From Lottia gigantea (taxonomy: Eukaryota > Mollusca > Gastropoda > Lottiidae): a stretch of DNA of 64,000 bases. The notes under the pieces are model-generated. The model had not been told where the DNA came from, did not search any database, and worked only from the letters and a program-made list of their open reading frames with translations. Positions 1 through 12,480 of the stretch are shown piece after piece; position 1 is the first letter of the stretch; each line of letters begins with the position of its first letter. The stretch spans positions 2,551,489-2,615,488 of the forward strand of contig NW_008708358.1 in the NCBI RefSeq assembly GCF_000327385.1, in the 5' to 3' direction. Both the position numbers and the translations under genes were made by a program.

Positions 1-409
1 GTGGGTGGCAGTGGGGGTGACTAATTCCACCATTGTCACGATATACTACTAGCTCCTCCAAACAATCAAGTTTGTCTAAGGACCCGTACCATTGCTTTTA
101 TCTTTATAAATCATACTAACTATACAGCATCCAGTCTAAAATGTCAGATATAGTGAAGAGAAACTGACTTGCAGAGTCTTTTTCAGGGCATCGGTAGTAA
201 CTCTCTTTGACTTTGACGGATGTTGACCTCTAGTTTCCAGCTTTCAAATTGGATAGACGTGAACTTGGGTTAGGAAGAATGCAACTCTTGACCTTATAAA
301 GGCCTATTAACAAAATAAACATAAAACATGCTCTACCTGTCCTTTTAAATTTGTGAAAATTATAATTATAGCTGCACTATATATAACGTACTAATAATCC
401 GAACATATT

Positions 410-535
410 GCCGAAACATTGGTAGCAGCTTATGAACTTTTCACATGAGGAAGTATATCAGTCATAGGTATACAAGTATTTCATAATTAAAGGCGGTATC
501 AGGTGTCTAGAAGAGTAAACGTACCCTGCATTGCC
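410..535 (+). repeat. Dispersed repeat with gaggaagtatatca core, copy 1
   Basis: It reads ttggtagcagcttatgaac, then a gaggaagtatatcagtcat core, then ggtatcaggtgtctagaag. The same order of blocks recurs near 22583-22700, 58495-58590 and 62125-62240. There is no terminal inverted repeat or coding capacity. It is probably a short interspersed or non-autonomous element of unknown class. Confidence 0.7.
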
Positions 536-1008
536 CCACTCTATACATAACATGAAAATATTGAAAAGAGTTGTCGACCCTGCAGAAATATTGGAAACAT
601 TGACACGTGTTTTTGAGTAAACTAGACCAATGGAGTTTGTTATCGGTTAATAGATATATAAACTTCAGTATACTTCACTCACTTCAACAGGACTTCAATC
701 TTACACGGCTTCACTTCATTTCCCATGGCTTCTTTATATTCAATTCTGATCTAAAAGTAGCTGTTTTAAAGAGTTCTTTTCGGAACAATACACAGACACT
801 CGACTTAGGGCATTGCCATTTAATTGTTCATGATTTTTTAAAGGTACGACATACTTTAGTCCGACAAATCTGACTTTACCCGTGTCTCAAACGTGATATA
901 CTATACGATATCGTAACCGCGCCGACCACATCTACATACTGTTCATACATAGCGCATCTTCTTTTATTATTGATTATATTATGCCTAAATTAGAAATCCA
1001 ATCCGATT

Positions 1009-1320
1009 AACTACAAATTTCGATATTTCATTTCGTGTTATTGTTTTTGGCTGGTGACTCGAGCCATTCATGATCTGATAAAATTATTATGCATCTTCTG
1101 TTCTGGATCATTTATTATTCAATCTGTCTAATGCTGTTTCCAATAAACAATTTCCTTATCATATAAATGTAAGAAGGTGGTGGTTCTTTCTGGCTGTTCT
1201 ATTCTCCACTAGCCAAGCATGATCTGACGAAATTGCTATGCATCTCTTTTTCTGGATCATTGAATATTCAACCAATCACACATGCTCTTATCAATATAAC
1301 ATTTTCTTAGCTTATGGGAA
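1009..1320 (+). repeat. Tandem pair of a dispersed repeat (catgatctgac family)
   Basis: Two units about 150 bases apart share catgatctga(t/c), atgcatct, ttctggatcatt and a caatc-ending block. A third relative at 5029-5170 also shares the preceding tttcgtttcgt segment. The class is unknown. Confidence 0.6.
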
Positions 1321-1561
1321 GAACAGTGAGCAATTCGTTATTTTAAGAATAAGTAATGCCTATATTATGACGACTGTGGCGATGAAGTGGAAGATTACAG
1401 CCACAGCTTCACACCTAATTTGATGAACTTGTGATATCCTTTAGCTTGAAGCCAGCTAGACAGATCGTCAGATATTTCAGGTTAATTACTTTTTCCATTC
1501 GCATTTTTTCTTTTTACTGTTGCACGTTTACAATTAAAAGTACATTTCATGTAACGCTCAA

Positions 1562-1660
1562 TTCCTGATGGTACTTCTCTTCGGAGGAGTCCACTTCTAT
1601 GCAACATTTACTCTACATGTTTCCCTACTTTAGACGAGATTTTTGATTAACGGAATTGCT
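1562..1660 (+). repeat. Dispersed repeat with tggtacttctcttcgg core, copy 1
   Basis: It shares cctgatggtacttctcttcg and agtccacttctat, then a ctttagacgagatttttgat block, with 30381-30480. The core contains a small hairpin (acttc / gaagt around ttcgg in copy 2). Confidence 0.6.
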
Positions 1661-2559
1661 TGCTTATACGGATGTTTTTTAAATATCTAATGTACTAATG
1701 GGAGAGTTATATCGAAACATTGTTTCTAATGATGAGGATGGTGTTTGAACTGTCTACTAGACATTGTGTTGCAGGTTATTTGTTCCCCTTGTCGCTTTGT
1801 GCATGTGTCTGTGGGTTCGATGTCGTTGAGGGTCTTATCCTGTAGATTTCACTAACTGTGTAGCTTGTAAGATAGGTCGCATCAATAAAGAATTTTACAA
1901 CTTTTCCACAAGAACAAATGCTTCACTTAATTCAAATAGTTTGATGACAAAGGAAGTCTGTAACAAGACGATTTGAACGTAATATTTCACTAATGACTGA
2001 TTTGACCCAGAGAACTATTTAGCAAGTAGAAATTGGAGTGGAAAAATCTGTGTTGATGAAAGATTAGATCCTTCTATTTATATAATAACATTGTTGTTGA
2101 GCAGGTGCTCTTCGTTATTTGTTAATTGGCGTGATAATTAATATCCATATGATAGTCAATAATTACAGGGACTTTATGTAATATGATTTCCCTGACAAAC
2201 TGCATTATCATAATGGAATGCAAATCAGAGGGTGATTTGATACAATTTAAATCGTGTGATAATATCTATATAAAAGTCAATACTCACAGGGACTTGATTT
2301 GAATCAATGGTTTTTACATTTCTACAATGTTAATATCGCCCTTAGGTTTCATTCAATGCTAATATTTTTGATTCAATCAGCATAACTAACAGTCAATAAC
2401 CACACGGACGTGACGGCCTTCCCTAATAAAAAATTGAATAAAAAAAAGGGTTCTCCTGTTTCGTCTGAAAACGCGCTTATATATATATATACCCTTCTTA
2501 AATTTCACCAAATTTCTTTCTAACCCAGCAAAAAATTGTAGGCTACGAAGATGGATGAT

Positions 2560-3095
2560 TAACTTGACCACGGGATATACTAGTGTACACAAGCATTATT
2601 ATAGGTGCAGTCCTAGTCACGGCAGGCTAGTTATATACCCCCCCCCCCCCTTTTTTTTTTTTTTGCTTTCCCTTCTCCAAACCAAACTTTGACAAGGAGG
2701 GGTTTCACTGGACCAGGGGTTAATTACACTAGTATACACTAGTATCCTTTAAGTTGAAGCTATTTCTATGCTAGTCCTAGTCAGCCATTTACCCTTCCTA
2801 CCTACCCCCTTCTCTCCTCCATCCCCAACCAAAATTGTCCAGACAGGGGTAGCACTGGACCAGGGGGTATACTACTAGTATAGACTAGCATCCTTCTAGT
2901 AGCAGTGTTACTAATTACTAGTTACGACAGACCAGTTAGATAACCCTTCACCCACCCCCCCTCCACCCCCCTCTTCAAAAAAAATTGTACAAAAGGGGGA
3001 GGGAGTAGCACTTGACCAGAGAATATACAAGTATACCCAAGCATCCTTAAAGTTGCAGTGATAACAACCTTGGTCGCAGTCACGACAGGCCAGTG
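2560..3095 (+). repeat. Degenerate tandem repeat, unit about 147 bases, with C-rich tracts
   Basis: Four units repeat a pattern of ccaggg(g)gatatac, actagtataca, agcatccttn, agttgcagt, tagtcacgacaggccag, then a C-rich tract and a caaaaaattgt block. The units differ in length and are eroded. Confidence 0.65.
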
Positions 3096-3117
3096 AGATT
3101 ATTGATTATGTGTTTTT

Positions 3118-3150
3118 ATAGAAGAGAGAGAGAGAGAGTGAGTGAGAGTG
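3118..3150 (+). repeat. GA microsatellite
   Basis: An uninterrupted gagagagagagag run followed by gtgagtgaga. It is a simple repeat with no further meaning visible. Confidence 0.9.
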
Positions 3151-3251
3151 GATCGTTGGTTTTTAACCTGTAACATTATTCTATTAGTGGGTTGTACAGC
3201 ATGTACGATTACTTCAACTTTATTATTAACTTGTGCTGCTAGTTATTGTTT

Positions 3252-3560
3252 CGTTCATCTCCGATAGCAGTGGCCGAGGATGTTTTAAAAGGCTTTAAAT
3301 ATTGGATTTGTCCTTGTCGCACCGAACTATCAGTGCGTGTGTGCAAACGTGTTTAAGTTCATAACCGACAGCAGTGGCCGCGGATACTGTAAAAGATAGG
3401 CTCATTCATTGGATTTTTATCGTTTTCGGCATCAACCGATCAGTGTGTATTTAACAACAGCAGTGGCCGAGGTTGATTTAAAAGATAGGCTTTTATATCT
3501 TGTAATTTTCTTCTACATCATTACGATTCTTTAAGAGATCAAAATAATTGTGACCGAGGA
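3252..3560 (+). repeat. Degenerate tandem repeat with cagcagtggccga motif
   Basis: Three or four units of roughly 100 bases each carry (a)gcagtggccgaggat, aaaagataggct and accgatcagtgtgt blocks. The last unit (near 3545) keeps only tgaccgaggatc. The unit does not show hAT ends despite the cagtggc string. Confidence 0.65.
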
Positions 3561-4104
3561 TCTTTCAATTGATATATTTGTTTTATGTATGATCTCCGAA
3601 GTTTTTTGTGCTTATTTCGTTTAGATTCTCTAAGTATATGTGATAAAAATTATCCCTGAATTGCTCACCGATAGAATGCGTATATACTTGTGTTGTAGAT
3701 ATAATAACCTTTGAATAGCATGAAATAGCGTTTTGTGCAAATTGTCTCTTTTTAGAGACGAATCCATTGAAAAAAGGTTGTCTTTATTAGTGAAAAATTA
3801 GTCTGATTTGGATGTTTTTCGGGTTTTTTTCAACTGTGTGCAAATCAATTTGTTAAATTTACTATCTTATCGTTCCAATCAAAGTGCATGTAAATAATTA
3901 TATCTAATCAAAAAGGTTTGAAGAGATAAGATCGTAGCAGGTTTATCATGGAATAAGCGTTGTGTAAGAATAATTATAAATATAATGGTTAAGTATAGAT
4001 TGTGACCTTTGACCTGAGATATTCTACCAGGTAACATATTGTATTTTCAGTAACCGGAACCAAAGGTCAATCTGATCTGTGTGAATACATCGCAATGTAC
4101 AGGT

Positions 4105-4315
4105 AGTTAATCGTTTGGCCAAGCTTGTGAGTATCATCTCCATTAAGATAAGAAATAAGTAGAAACGTTTCGGTTCCAAACAACATTGATATAGTACCTA
4201 GAACAGTGTGCCAAACAGGGAAGTAAAATCATTTCGAAAGCATTGACCAAGCGTTTGAGTGTCGTCTCCAATTAGATTAGAAATAGGTAGAACCGTTGTG
4301 GTTCCAAACGACACA
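4105..4315 (+). repeat. Two-copy tandem duplication, about 130 bases
   Basis: Both copies carry ccaagc, gagt(a/g)tc(g/a)tctcca, agaaata(a/g)gtagaa and gtggttccaaac. It lies just upstream of the candidate first coding exon. Confidence 0.65.
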
Positions 4316-4827
4316 TTTAAACTACTGAAACGAACTGCTCGTGTGGTATATTGGTACTAGCAGAAGCCATAAACGACCATTCCTTAGCACTGGTCAAAGA
4401 TTATATAAATATGAATTATTTTACGCATGTTAACTTCTGATATTAAATGTTTTGTGCCTCGTCACGAAAGCAGTGGTCAAGCTTACGATTTCAATTAGTT
4501 GGTGATCAATACCTGCGTAAGTGAAATAATGTTCAATGAGAGAAACTGACTGAGCCAATTCTTCCGATTCGATATATTAACGCCAGTGATTTTCCTCTTT
4601 CACCATTTCTTGTTACAGTATATATTAAAAACTGTTGGATTATATCAAAGTGTTGAGTCTTAATCAACAAAGTGGATTAATTTTTAATTAGTTGTATTAC
4701 ATGCCAATCAAACCATATGTTCCTGTACTTGTAATCGTATCAGTGATGTGTGATTACGATCTCTCCGACTGTGGAGTATTGTTCTATGCTATGTGTGAGG
4801 ATTGTATGATTTAGGAATCCGTATGGA

Positions 4828-4870
4828 ATGGATTATTTTTCTACTGATGGGGCCTCTGTATCGGGAACAG
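4828..4870 (+). CDS. Candidate first coding exon of the ARM-like gene
   Basis: This short open segment reads MDYFSTDGASVSGT and then one extra base (G), followed by a donor beginning gtaaag. The ATG has G at -3 and G at +4, a strong start context. The ATG five bases upstream is in another frame and has C at -3. The exon leaves phase 1, which is what exon 23680-23870 needs: that exon opens with AT, so G+AT makes Asp and the join reads SGT-D-KINVEE. The second exon has no usable start of its own, so an upstream exon must exist. The product would be an acidic, Ser/Thr-rich N-terminus with no signal peptide, suggesting an intracellular protein. The implied intron is 18.8 kb. This is inferred from phase and signals only. 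A chance match is possible because the exon is just 43 bases. Several upstream ATGs lie in the preceding 100 bases. Confidence 0.42.
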
Positions 4871-5028
4871 GTAAAGTCAGTTGTAAATTCATTATTTCAC
4901 CTATTGCATTGCATACCTGCTCTTTGTTTTAAAGTGAAACTACAATCTCACTATAATGGCAATCGATAGGTTTCGTTTCAATGCAAATCCATGCATACAG
5001 GCTCTTTGTTTTTAAAGTAAAGCTAAGA

Positions 5029-5170
5029 AATGCAAATCTTGATGTTTCGTTTCGTATTTGTGTTTTATTGATGACTCAACTAGTCACCAATGATCTGACG
5101 ACATTGATATGTATCTCCTGTTCTGAGATAATTTTAAACCAATCAAACGGCATACAAGAATCTTATCAGA
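5029..5170 (+). repeat. Dispersed repeat of the catgatctgac family, third copy
   Basis: It aligns with 1009-1160 through gatgtttcgtttcgtatt, atgatctgacgacattgat, ctcctgttctgagat and aaccaatc. Divergence is high, so the copies are old. Confidence 0.55.
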
Positions 5171-5520
5171 TCATGGATGGCAAGTGTAGTAATATGCAGA
5201 AAACACAGGAAACGAAACATCCAATGTCATTGGGCTATAATGGTAATTTTAAGGTGTGAATTATACAGTGCACAGTACAGGGGAACTTAAATAAACACAA
5301 TAGAGGTTGTTTTAACCTGTGCATGTGGTTACTCATGAGAGCACAGGGAACACCCATTGCGTCAATTTGCTCCAAACTGATTTCCCGATTGACGTATTTT
5401 GACGTATTTTGACGCAAGATGCATGTTCATTTCTAAGGGGTTATGCTTGATTCTATGATTTTATTGGATCCTTTCTTGGACACGAACGTCCACAAGATCA
5501 TCCACGAATCATCGTTCAGA

Positions 5521-5842
5521 CTACAATCTCATGTCACCATGCCCTGGTCCCAACACACTTTCTGTGAATTCACTACAAGTATGCCCTACGATGCCACCCA
5601 TGCCTGTTAATGAAACTAAAATTCCAGTGATTAATTTCATACCTGACTTTGTCATTTCAATGTTTAATGATCCGGGACGGCTACCCCTCATTAATTTGTC
5701 AGGTATTGGACATTGTCTGATAGATGTTGATCTGAGTATGTACATGACGGTATTCTCCATGAGGCCGTTGTTGGTGCCATGTTGTAGAAAAATTACTTTC
5801 TGTACCATTAATCAAAGGCGACAGATTGGAATGACAACTTGA
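5521..5842. other. Segment open on both strands, unidentified
   Basis: About 300 bases are open for 103 codons on + and 95 codons on -. The + frame reads GPNTLSVNSLQVCPTMPPMP. The - frame reads LITGILVSLTGMGGIVGHTC. Such double openness with little low-complexity sequence can mark a decayed coding segment or a transposon fragment. I recognise no family in either frame and see no splice sites that would build a gene. Confidence 0.25.
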
Positions 5843-6502
5843 ATGTATATTATACTGGTAACCTGCTTACCTTCCCCTGTTTCTATTGACAGCTTACTGC
5901 AATAATTCAAATTTTACATAGAATACTGTGTCATCTGTTCTATCGATATGTTTTTTTTTACCAACGATTTCCCGCAATTAACACACGTTACAAGATTTGT
6001 TACATATACTTTTTATTGAAATTTTACAAGGTGACCTGCATGGCCTATATAAGCTGTAATCTAGGCTATTGACGTTGATAACTCTCATCTATAAAAATGG
6101 TTACTCGACAAATCTGACACTGCCAGTTCTTTGCGTCTTGCGGTGACGATATTACTTCCACATATCTCGTCTGAGGAACAGGTCGAGCTACAAATTAAAT
6201 AATCATTACTTCCAGTTGAAGCATGTGTCAATTTGTATTTAATTGTATAGAAATGCAATGTCGGACTGGTTTTGACAAGTGATTTTTCCAGCTGTTCAAA
6301 CGAAATACTAAACGATCATATCCCTTTAATGAATTTTGTACAAGAATCAAGTATTTTTCATATTTTCAAAAATTGTTTGGCTAAGAATAACATTCTATAG
6401 TGTCTAGACCTAAGATTCTTAAAACCTCGATTCACCATACAGAATATAAATTCCTGAGAGATAGAAACAGAATTGAGATTAGTAAATGTTAAATCCGTGC
6501 TA

Positions 6503-6893
6503 ATATTCGATCATCTTCACAATGACGAGCTATTATAAACTTCGTAGTACGATCTTTAGACAACTGATCTATTTCAGTCTATGTCCCTAATGAAGCTATT
6601 ACTTTGTCATATACCTTGACTGCAATAGCCACTATTCTTGTATCACGGAATACAGCGATTTGATTGGATTGTAGGCTAGTAAATACAATCAGAAGCTTCG
6701 ATAGAAAGATTGAGAACAGAGCCTTTCTGTCGTGATCTCTGATTGGCTGTATTCGCTAGCGCACAATCCTATCAAATTGCTTCATTTATAAACTTCCATG
6801 ATACAGGACTGACTGACAAGGTGACTTTTGCAGTCAAGGTATAAGAGAAAGTTCGTAATACACATTGTGAAAATGATATTCGATAAGAATAAT
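6503..6893. mobile_element. Foldback MITE, copy 1 (most complete)
   Basis: A long imperfect palindrome. The left side reads cttcacaatg, then ACCTTGACTGCAATAGCC, tatcacggaatacagcga, ttgattggattgt. The right side returns the inverse: gctgtattcgctagcgcaca, caatcctatcaaattg, ttgcagtcaaggtat, cattgtgaa. Arms are about 150 bases with a short centre. It has no coding capacity. The superfamily is not clear because the target duplication is not obvious. Confidence 0.75.
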
Positions 6894-7589
6894 AAAGTTA
6901 AACCTGAAGACAAGACGACAAGAAACCTAGTAGATGTTTTGTAAAAAATCGATTTTAAACAAGTTTTCTCTAAGCGGTGATAAAGTTGAAACAATAGATG
7001 TGTCTAAAAATAGTTAGCTTATTGTCTGATAGTTCCATGTTTACCTGGAATTTCTATAGGCATCATCTTTTTATAGGTGGAATCACTTCTAATTTAATAT
7101 TTTCACTGGAATTTTCTCCAGTTAATAAGATTGAAATAACTGTAATACTATGTATATCAAATAATTATGAATTATTAGCTTTGTGTACTAGACTGGAATT
7201 TTTCTGGTTGACCAAATTCATAATATTCTTGAAATAGATTAACCAAATTTGAATTATTAGTCATGTGGACTCTCTTGAGGGGTACATTTTCGCTAAATAC
7301 CGATATCAAGGGTTGAGCATGGTAGGTCTTGTTAAATATACATGAGATTAACTCATGTGAAATTCAAGATTCATAATAATTCAGATGAACTAAATTTGAA
7401 TTTAGCTATGTGGACTCTCAGAAGCAGATACCTTGTTGCTAAGCCCATTCACATAGTAGAATTAAGAGTTGTAGTAAGATGAACAAGTCCCGTTTTATTA
7501 GAAAACAAACCATGTGTATAGATCAAGTGACATAAACCATCTTGCGAAATCTAAGGGTATTTACCTGAGTTCGACTCATGAATATTTTA

Positions 7590-7800
7590 GGACGGCCTGT
7601 AGCTTAGTCGGTTAGATATTTGGAATCTTTATATGACCAGATTTGCCTGCTATGGTGGCCAAGGGTTATAATATCGGTCGGCATATGAAAGTCCGGAAGA
7701 GATCAATGCCAAGAAGTTTGGTCAAGGACCATCTGGGCTTCAGGATCATCGTGAACCTAAGTAAGTATCCTTCTTAAAAATGGCAGTATGTTTCTTCTTA
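7590..7800 (+). repeat. tRNA-derived SINE-like element
   Basis: It opens ggcctgtagcttagtcggtt, where tagcttagtcgg fits the pol III A-box consensus. A degraded B-box-like gggttataatatc follows about 55 bases on. The body (gtcggcatatgaaagtccgg, agatcaatgcc, tttggtca) resembles 26440-26560. It is unlikely to be a working tRNA gene because no cloverleaf or intact B box is seen. Confidence 0.5.
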
Positions 7801-7954
7801 CAAACGAAATAATTGTGAGCATATGATAAGAACCAGACTCATCAAAATATCATGTCTAACTAGCGACAATGGACAATGACATCTCTTTGTGGTCAGATTG
7901 AACCAGACTTTCTAATATCAAAGAAACGGAGTGTCTTGACCAGACTAAATGACA

Positions 7955-8065
7955 ACTTTAATTGTTGAAACGTCGTGCACAATAAAAACAAGTGTAGTAT
8001 ACCATATAAATTGATGATGACGATGTAATATGTTGAAACGTTGTGAATAGAAAAGAATGTAAATA
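7955..8065 (+). repeat. gttgaaacgttgtg repeat, two units
   Basis: Two units share (t)gttgaaacgt(c/t)gtg and a gatgatgacgatgtaatat or caactttaattg spacer, then caataaaaac. The same unit recurs at 17185-17375 and 25770-25860. Confidence 0.6.
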
Positions 8066-8469
8066 TAGTTGTTTATTAATAAAGGTATTTTCTGGTTGCT
8101 AATCAATAATATATATTCAGTATGTTATTAGCTATAATTGTCTAGAATATCTAAATGTTATAAAGATTGTAAGAAGTATGGTTATTGAACTTATTGTGTC
8201 TTTGTGTACAATATATTACTGGGAAATGGTTCGGTGTAAAAATTTGTGGGTGATTCTGAAAAACGACGCTTTCCAGACAAATGGACTATGAAGTATACGG
8301 TGGTTTTCAACATATTTTCGTACAAAATTCTGACAACCGATCAATTCCATTAGCATATACTGTAACTAAACCCCATACACCATTGTACCTCCTGTAATAT
8401 TACTTGCCCCTCCGAACAATCAAGCCTGGCTTCGGGCATGGGTATGGCAACTCTACATAACTTTCAAAA

Positions 8470-8860
8470 TACATCATCCCCCTTTTTTCAATCGATACCC
8501 TAATTGAAACATTCCGATAAATAATACATCACCCCCCCCCCCCCTTACTTTTAATTGATACCCTAATTGAAACATTCCGATAAATAATGCACCCCCCCCC
8601 CCTACTTTTAATCGATACCCAATTGCAACATTCCGATAAGTAATACATCACCCCCCCCCTCCCCCAACACCCCCACCCCTCTACTTTTAATCGTTACCCT
8701 AATTGCAACATTCCGATAAGTAATACATCACCCCCCCCCCCCCCCCCTACTTTTAATCGTCACATCAGTTCCAACATTCCGACTACTAATATATCATCCC
8801 CCTTCCTACTTTTAATCGTTACCCCAATTCCAACATTCCGACAAGTATTGCATCATTTCC
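8470..8860 (+). repeat. C-rich satellite, six units of 58-80 bases
   Basis: Each unit reads aatacatca, a run of 5-20 C, tacttttaatcg(a/t)taccc, aattg(a/c)aacattccgataa. Unit length varies mainly with the C run, as expected from slippage. The C runs fall at regular spacing on one strand. Confidence 0.88.
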
Positions 8861-10084
8861 ACCTACATATTCAGTCAGAATATCACGATCTAACCTAATT
8901 GAATTGTCAATCGTTTTATTAATGTCATGAAAGCCTGTATTCATTGCGATCTTATGTTTGTTTTTGGGTGGAATTCCCCGGGGGTACTCTAATAATGTCC
9001 CCTCCTACGGGTCTAGCGAGTATATCACGATTTTGACCTAATATTCTCCGTCAATCGATACATCATTGTAATTTTCTGATATTGTTTTAATAATTGAAAT
9101 ACGACAACTTTACTACACGCCTACGGTTTTTCCAATTTACTTTTATTGCTAATCTTCTATATTACTGCTGGCTTACTATTTCTACCAATCCAGCAAAAAT
9201 AGCCAATGGATTGATTTAATTTATAGTTTTGATTTGTTATTTTGGCATGTTTAGCACTAGATCTAGGTTAGGGCCTGAACCACACCTGCAAATATATCCA
9301 ATCGATACATAGGATTTGTAATTCAGAAATGTAATGAGGTTGTTTACAACCCTTACTGCAAACCTAACAGATCGACTACCCCCGAATGGAGCCTAAAGGA
9401 TTATAATTTGAAAAGATAATTCGGCATATTTCAAGGTTACTCCGAATGGGCTTGCTGTTGTACAATACAACACACTATGCCATGAATTGTTGTAGGATTA
9501 TATAAGAACCATATGGACGCATTGACCGGCTAAATATCACAGGCCGGGTAATGATCAGTGAGAGAAGATAACCGAGGAATTTCTCCACATTATAAATATT
9601 TAAACAATCTTGATAAATTCAATTTAGATTATGTTTATAATTAGGTTTACTCTTCTATAGAATCGTTAATTTCACTATATATCTATGGAGATAAAGACAA
9701 GTAAGAATTTGTACCTGATAACTGTGATATCATTATCATTTTTGTATTGTACTTTGTGGTTTACGAATCTGAAATTAAAGTAGGTCCATTTGAAAAATAA
9801 TAAATAAACACCACAATTGTAAAATCACAACATTTTACTAAGATCCATCAAAAAGGCTTGTCTAAATTCCTTTGGATTTCATTTCTATAAATAAACAATC
9901 AGTTTACATGACATTGATGTCGCCGAATATTCTTAAAAAAAATAGTTTCGTTTCGTTCTACGAAATTTAGTGATCCATAATTTTAGTAATGCCCAGTTTT
10001 GCGCCATATTTTACTTCCGCTTGGCTTATTGTTGCTGCTGGTCAATTGGGATCATCTAACAAACCACCCAATTGATCTATATCC

Positions 10085-10700
10085 AACAACCACAGTTTCT
10101 AACAACTACCTAATCTGTGATATCAGTTAGCTGGAAGCGAAAGTTAACTTGTCATCTACCAACAACTACCTAGTCTGTGATATCAGTTAGCTGGAAGCGG
10201 ACGTTAACTTGTTATCTACCAACAACTACCTAGTCTGTGATATCAGTTAGCTGGAAGCGAGCGTTAATTTGTCATTTACCAACAACTACCTAGTCTGTGA
10301 AATTAGTTAGCTGGAAGCGGAGCGTTAACTTGACATCTACCAACAACTACCTAGTCTGTGATATCAGTTAGCTGGAAGCGGACGTTAACTTGACATCTAC
10401 CAACAACTACCTAGTCTGTGATATCAGTTAGCTGGAAGCGGACGTTAACTTGTCATCTACCAACAACTACCTAGTCTGTGAAATTAGTTAGCTGGAAGCG
10501 GACGTTAACTTGACATCTACCAACAACTACCTAGTTTGTGATATCAGTTAGCTGGAAGCGGACGTTAACTTGTCACCTACCAACAACTACCCAGTCTGAG
10601 ATATCAGTTAGCTGGAAGCGAACGTTAACTTGTCATCTATCAACAACTACTACATCAGTTAGCTGGAAGTGGTCGTTAACCTGTCATCTACCACCATCTC
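10085..10700 (+). repeat. 60-bp satellite, about ten units
   Basis: The unit contains gatatcagttagctggaagc, gacgttaacttgtcatctac and caacaactacctagtctg. Ten units are 85-98% alike by eye, most exactly 60 bases. A 72-codon open frame inside is a by-product. The same satellite is inverted at 12355-12480 and 26080-26410. Confidence 0.93.
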
Positions 10701-12354
10701 CGCCATTCATGAGATCAACCAATAAAAGAACAGATATACCAGGAAATATAACATAGTGTGGCCACCATCTGTTTCATAAATAACAAATCGTTGTTTAAAC
10801 ATAGCAATAGTGTCAAATAATTAACCTGGATACATACAGGGAACAAAGAATGTTACTATCTTTTGATCTACGTTCAGCCGCCCGATAATCTGAAACGGTA
10901 TAGCCCTGCCTTTTCTAAACCAATGCTCACCAATCCTTGTGTCCAACTAGCAAGCAGATTGTGACACGATAGAAATGAGCAACCATTGGTGTTCACATGT
11001 AATACGGAACTTGACCGAGTCAACTTGACAAAAGTGTCCGAACAGGGCTTGATTTTCGGCCAATTCCACTGAATTCAAATGTCATGAACTAAAAATAGAT
11101 TGATGGCTCACAAATTTGATTTTGCAACAAATATAGTCGAGGGTGGCGAACAGACATCTTTTGAATTACCGAGAAATGGGGAGCAGTTGTGTATCATTCA
11201 CAACAAATACAAATAAAGAATGCAGATCAAATCAGATCCTTGTATAAGTTCTGCCTATGCTGTAGTTTACACAGACGAAGATTGGGACGTAAAACTCTGC
11301 CTTAAATGACCTTCTTACCTCACCTACATTACACAACCATCATTGATATCGTACCAGCAAAACACTTGTGTTTTTGGACAAAATCCCCGACGAAAAACTG
11401 TATGACTATATAATTGCCTTTGTTAATATCATCTTTAGTGATGTGAACGCTATAAATTAGTGTATTGTATATGCTTCTATATCATTTGTGGCGGAGGAAA
11501 GATTTTTAAGGAAGCCAATCATCAAAAAGATTTATTTAATCTTTTTTATAACTTGATAGGTTTTGTCAATTTTAATGTCTATTAAGTTACTTCTTCTGTA
11601 CTGTAACAAAGTTCTATTGAGAAATATAGGCCAGTTATATCATAAATCGAAAGTAGGACTGCGACAAAAAGTTTATTAAACTGTTTGACAATTTCATTTG
11701 TCAAATAGAAATGTCAATGTTTTTTATAAACTCTTATACATTGTTTTTCAATTGAGAGACTTCAGCGCCGGAGCCATTCAACTATACTTCCAAAGACAGA
11801 ATTTTGGAGAGTTCTACCTTGAGCTCTGTCTAATTTAGCTGTGCTTATGATGTATTTGGTATCCAAAACACAACATACTATGATGGGTACTTATGAAAAA
11901 GAGTGCAACATCCGTGACTATTAAAAAATCGCACAGTGGGATCATGTGATCTGGAGGTTAGAACATACCACCCCTCGTTAACCACCCCCATCATGTAAAG
12001 CACGAGTTGTTTCAGAAAGGCAAAACATGTCTGCGATAAGTTGACTATGTTGTGCATGCCAAAATGGAAAATTCAGCTATATTCGGTATGTTCTAATAGA
12101 AATATTGTCTATGTTCGAAATGTCATAATGAAATATTGGCTATATTGTGTCGTCTCTATTGAATATTACTTACTCAGTATTTGACATTGTCTAGTATTTG
12201 TCAGCAGCTAATGACAAAAGACAAGATCTATTGTCAACAGAATAGAGTCTGTATATTCCGATGACGTATTATCACTGAATATCATATAGATGTAGATCTT
12301 ATATATTGTGTGGGCACGGTGACAAATCGTACAGATTACAACAACAGAAACTGG

Positions 12355-12480
12355 GGTGGTAGACGACAAGTTATTGTCCGTTCCCAACATAAGGTGCGGG
12401 TAGTTGTTGGTAGATGACAAGTAAACATTGGTTTCCAGCGTAATGTTATATCGCAGACCAGGTAGTTGTTAGTAGTAAGC
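12355..12480 (-). repeat. 60-bp satellite, two degenerate units in inverse orientation
   Basis: It contains ggtagacgacaagttattgt, gtagttgttggtagatgaca and tatcgcagaccaggtagttg, the reverse complement of the 10.1 kb satellite with more divergence. Confidence 0.75.

Larger units (their letters stand above)
1..4827. other. Upstream non-coding region with degenerate repeats
   Basis: No gene is recognised here. The open frames on both strands are short and show no family pattern. The region holds dispersed repeat copies (near 410-530, 1009-1320 and 1562-1660), C-rich and cagtggccga-type tandem repeats (2560-3560) and a two-copy 130-base repeat (4105-4315). If the exon at 4828 is right, the promoter and 5' UTR should lie in its last part, but I see no clear TATA or initiator. 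Confidence 0.6.

Noticed and set aside
10085-10700. CRISPR-like array
   Set aside because: The regular spacing comes from a head-to-tail satellite. There are no unique spacers between conserved repeats, and the context is eukaryotic.
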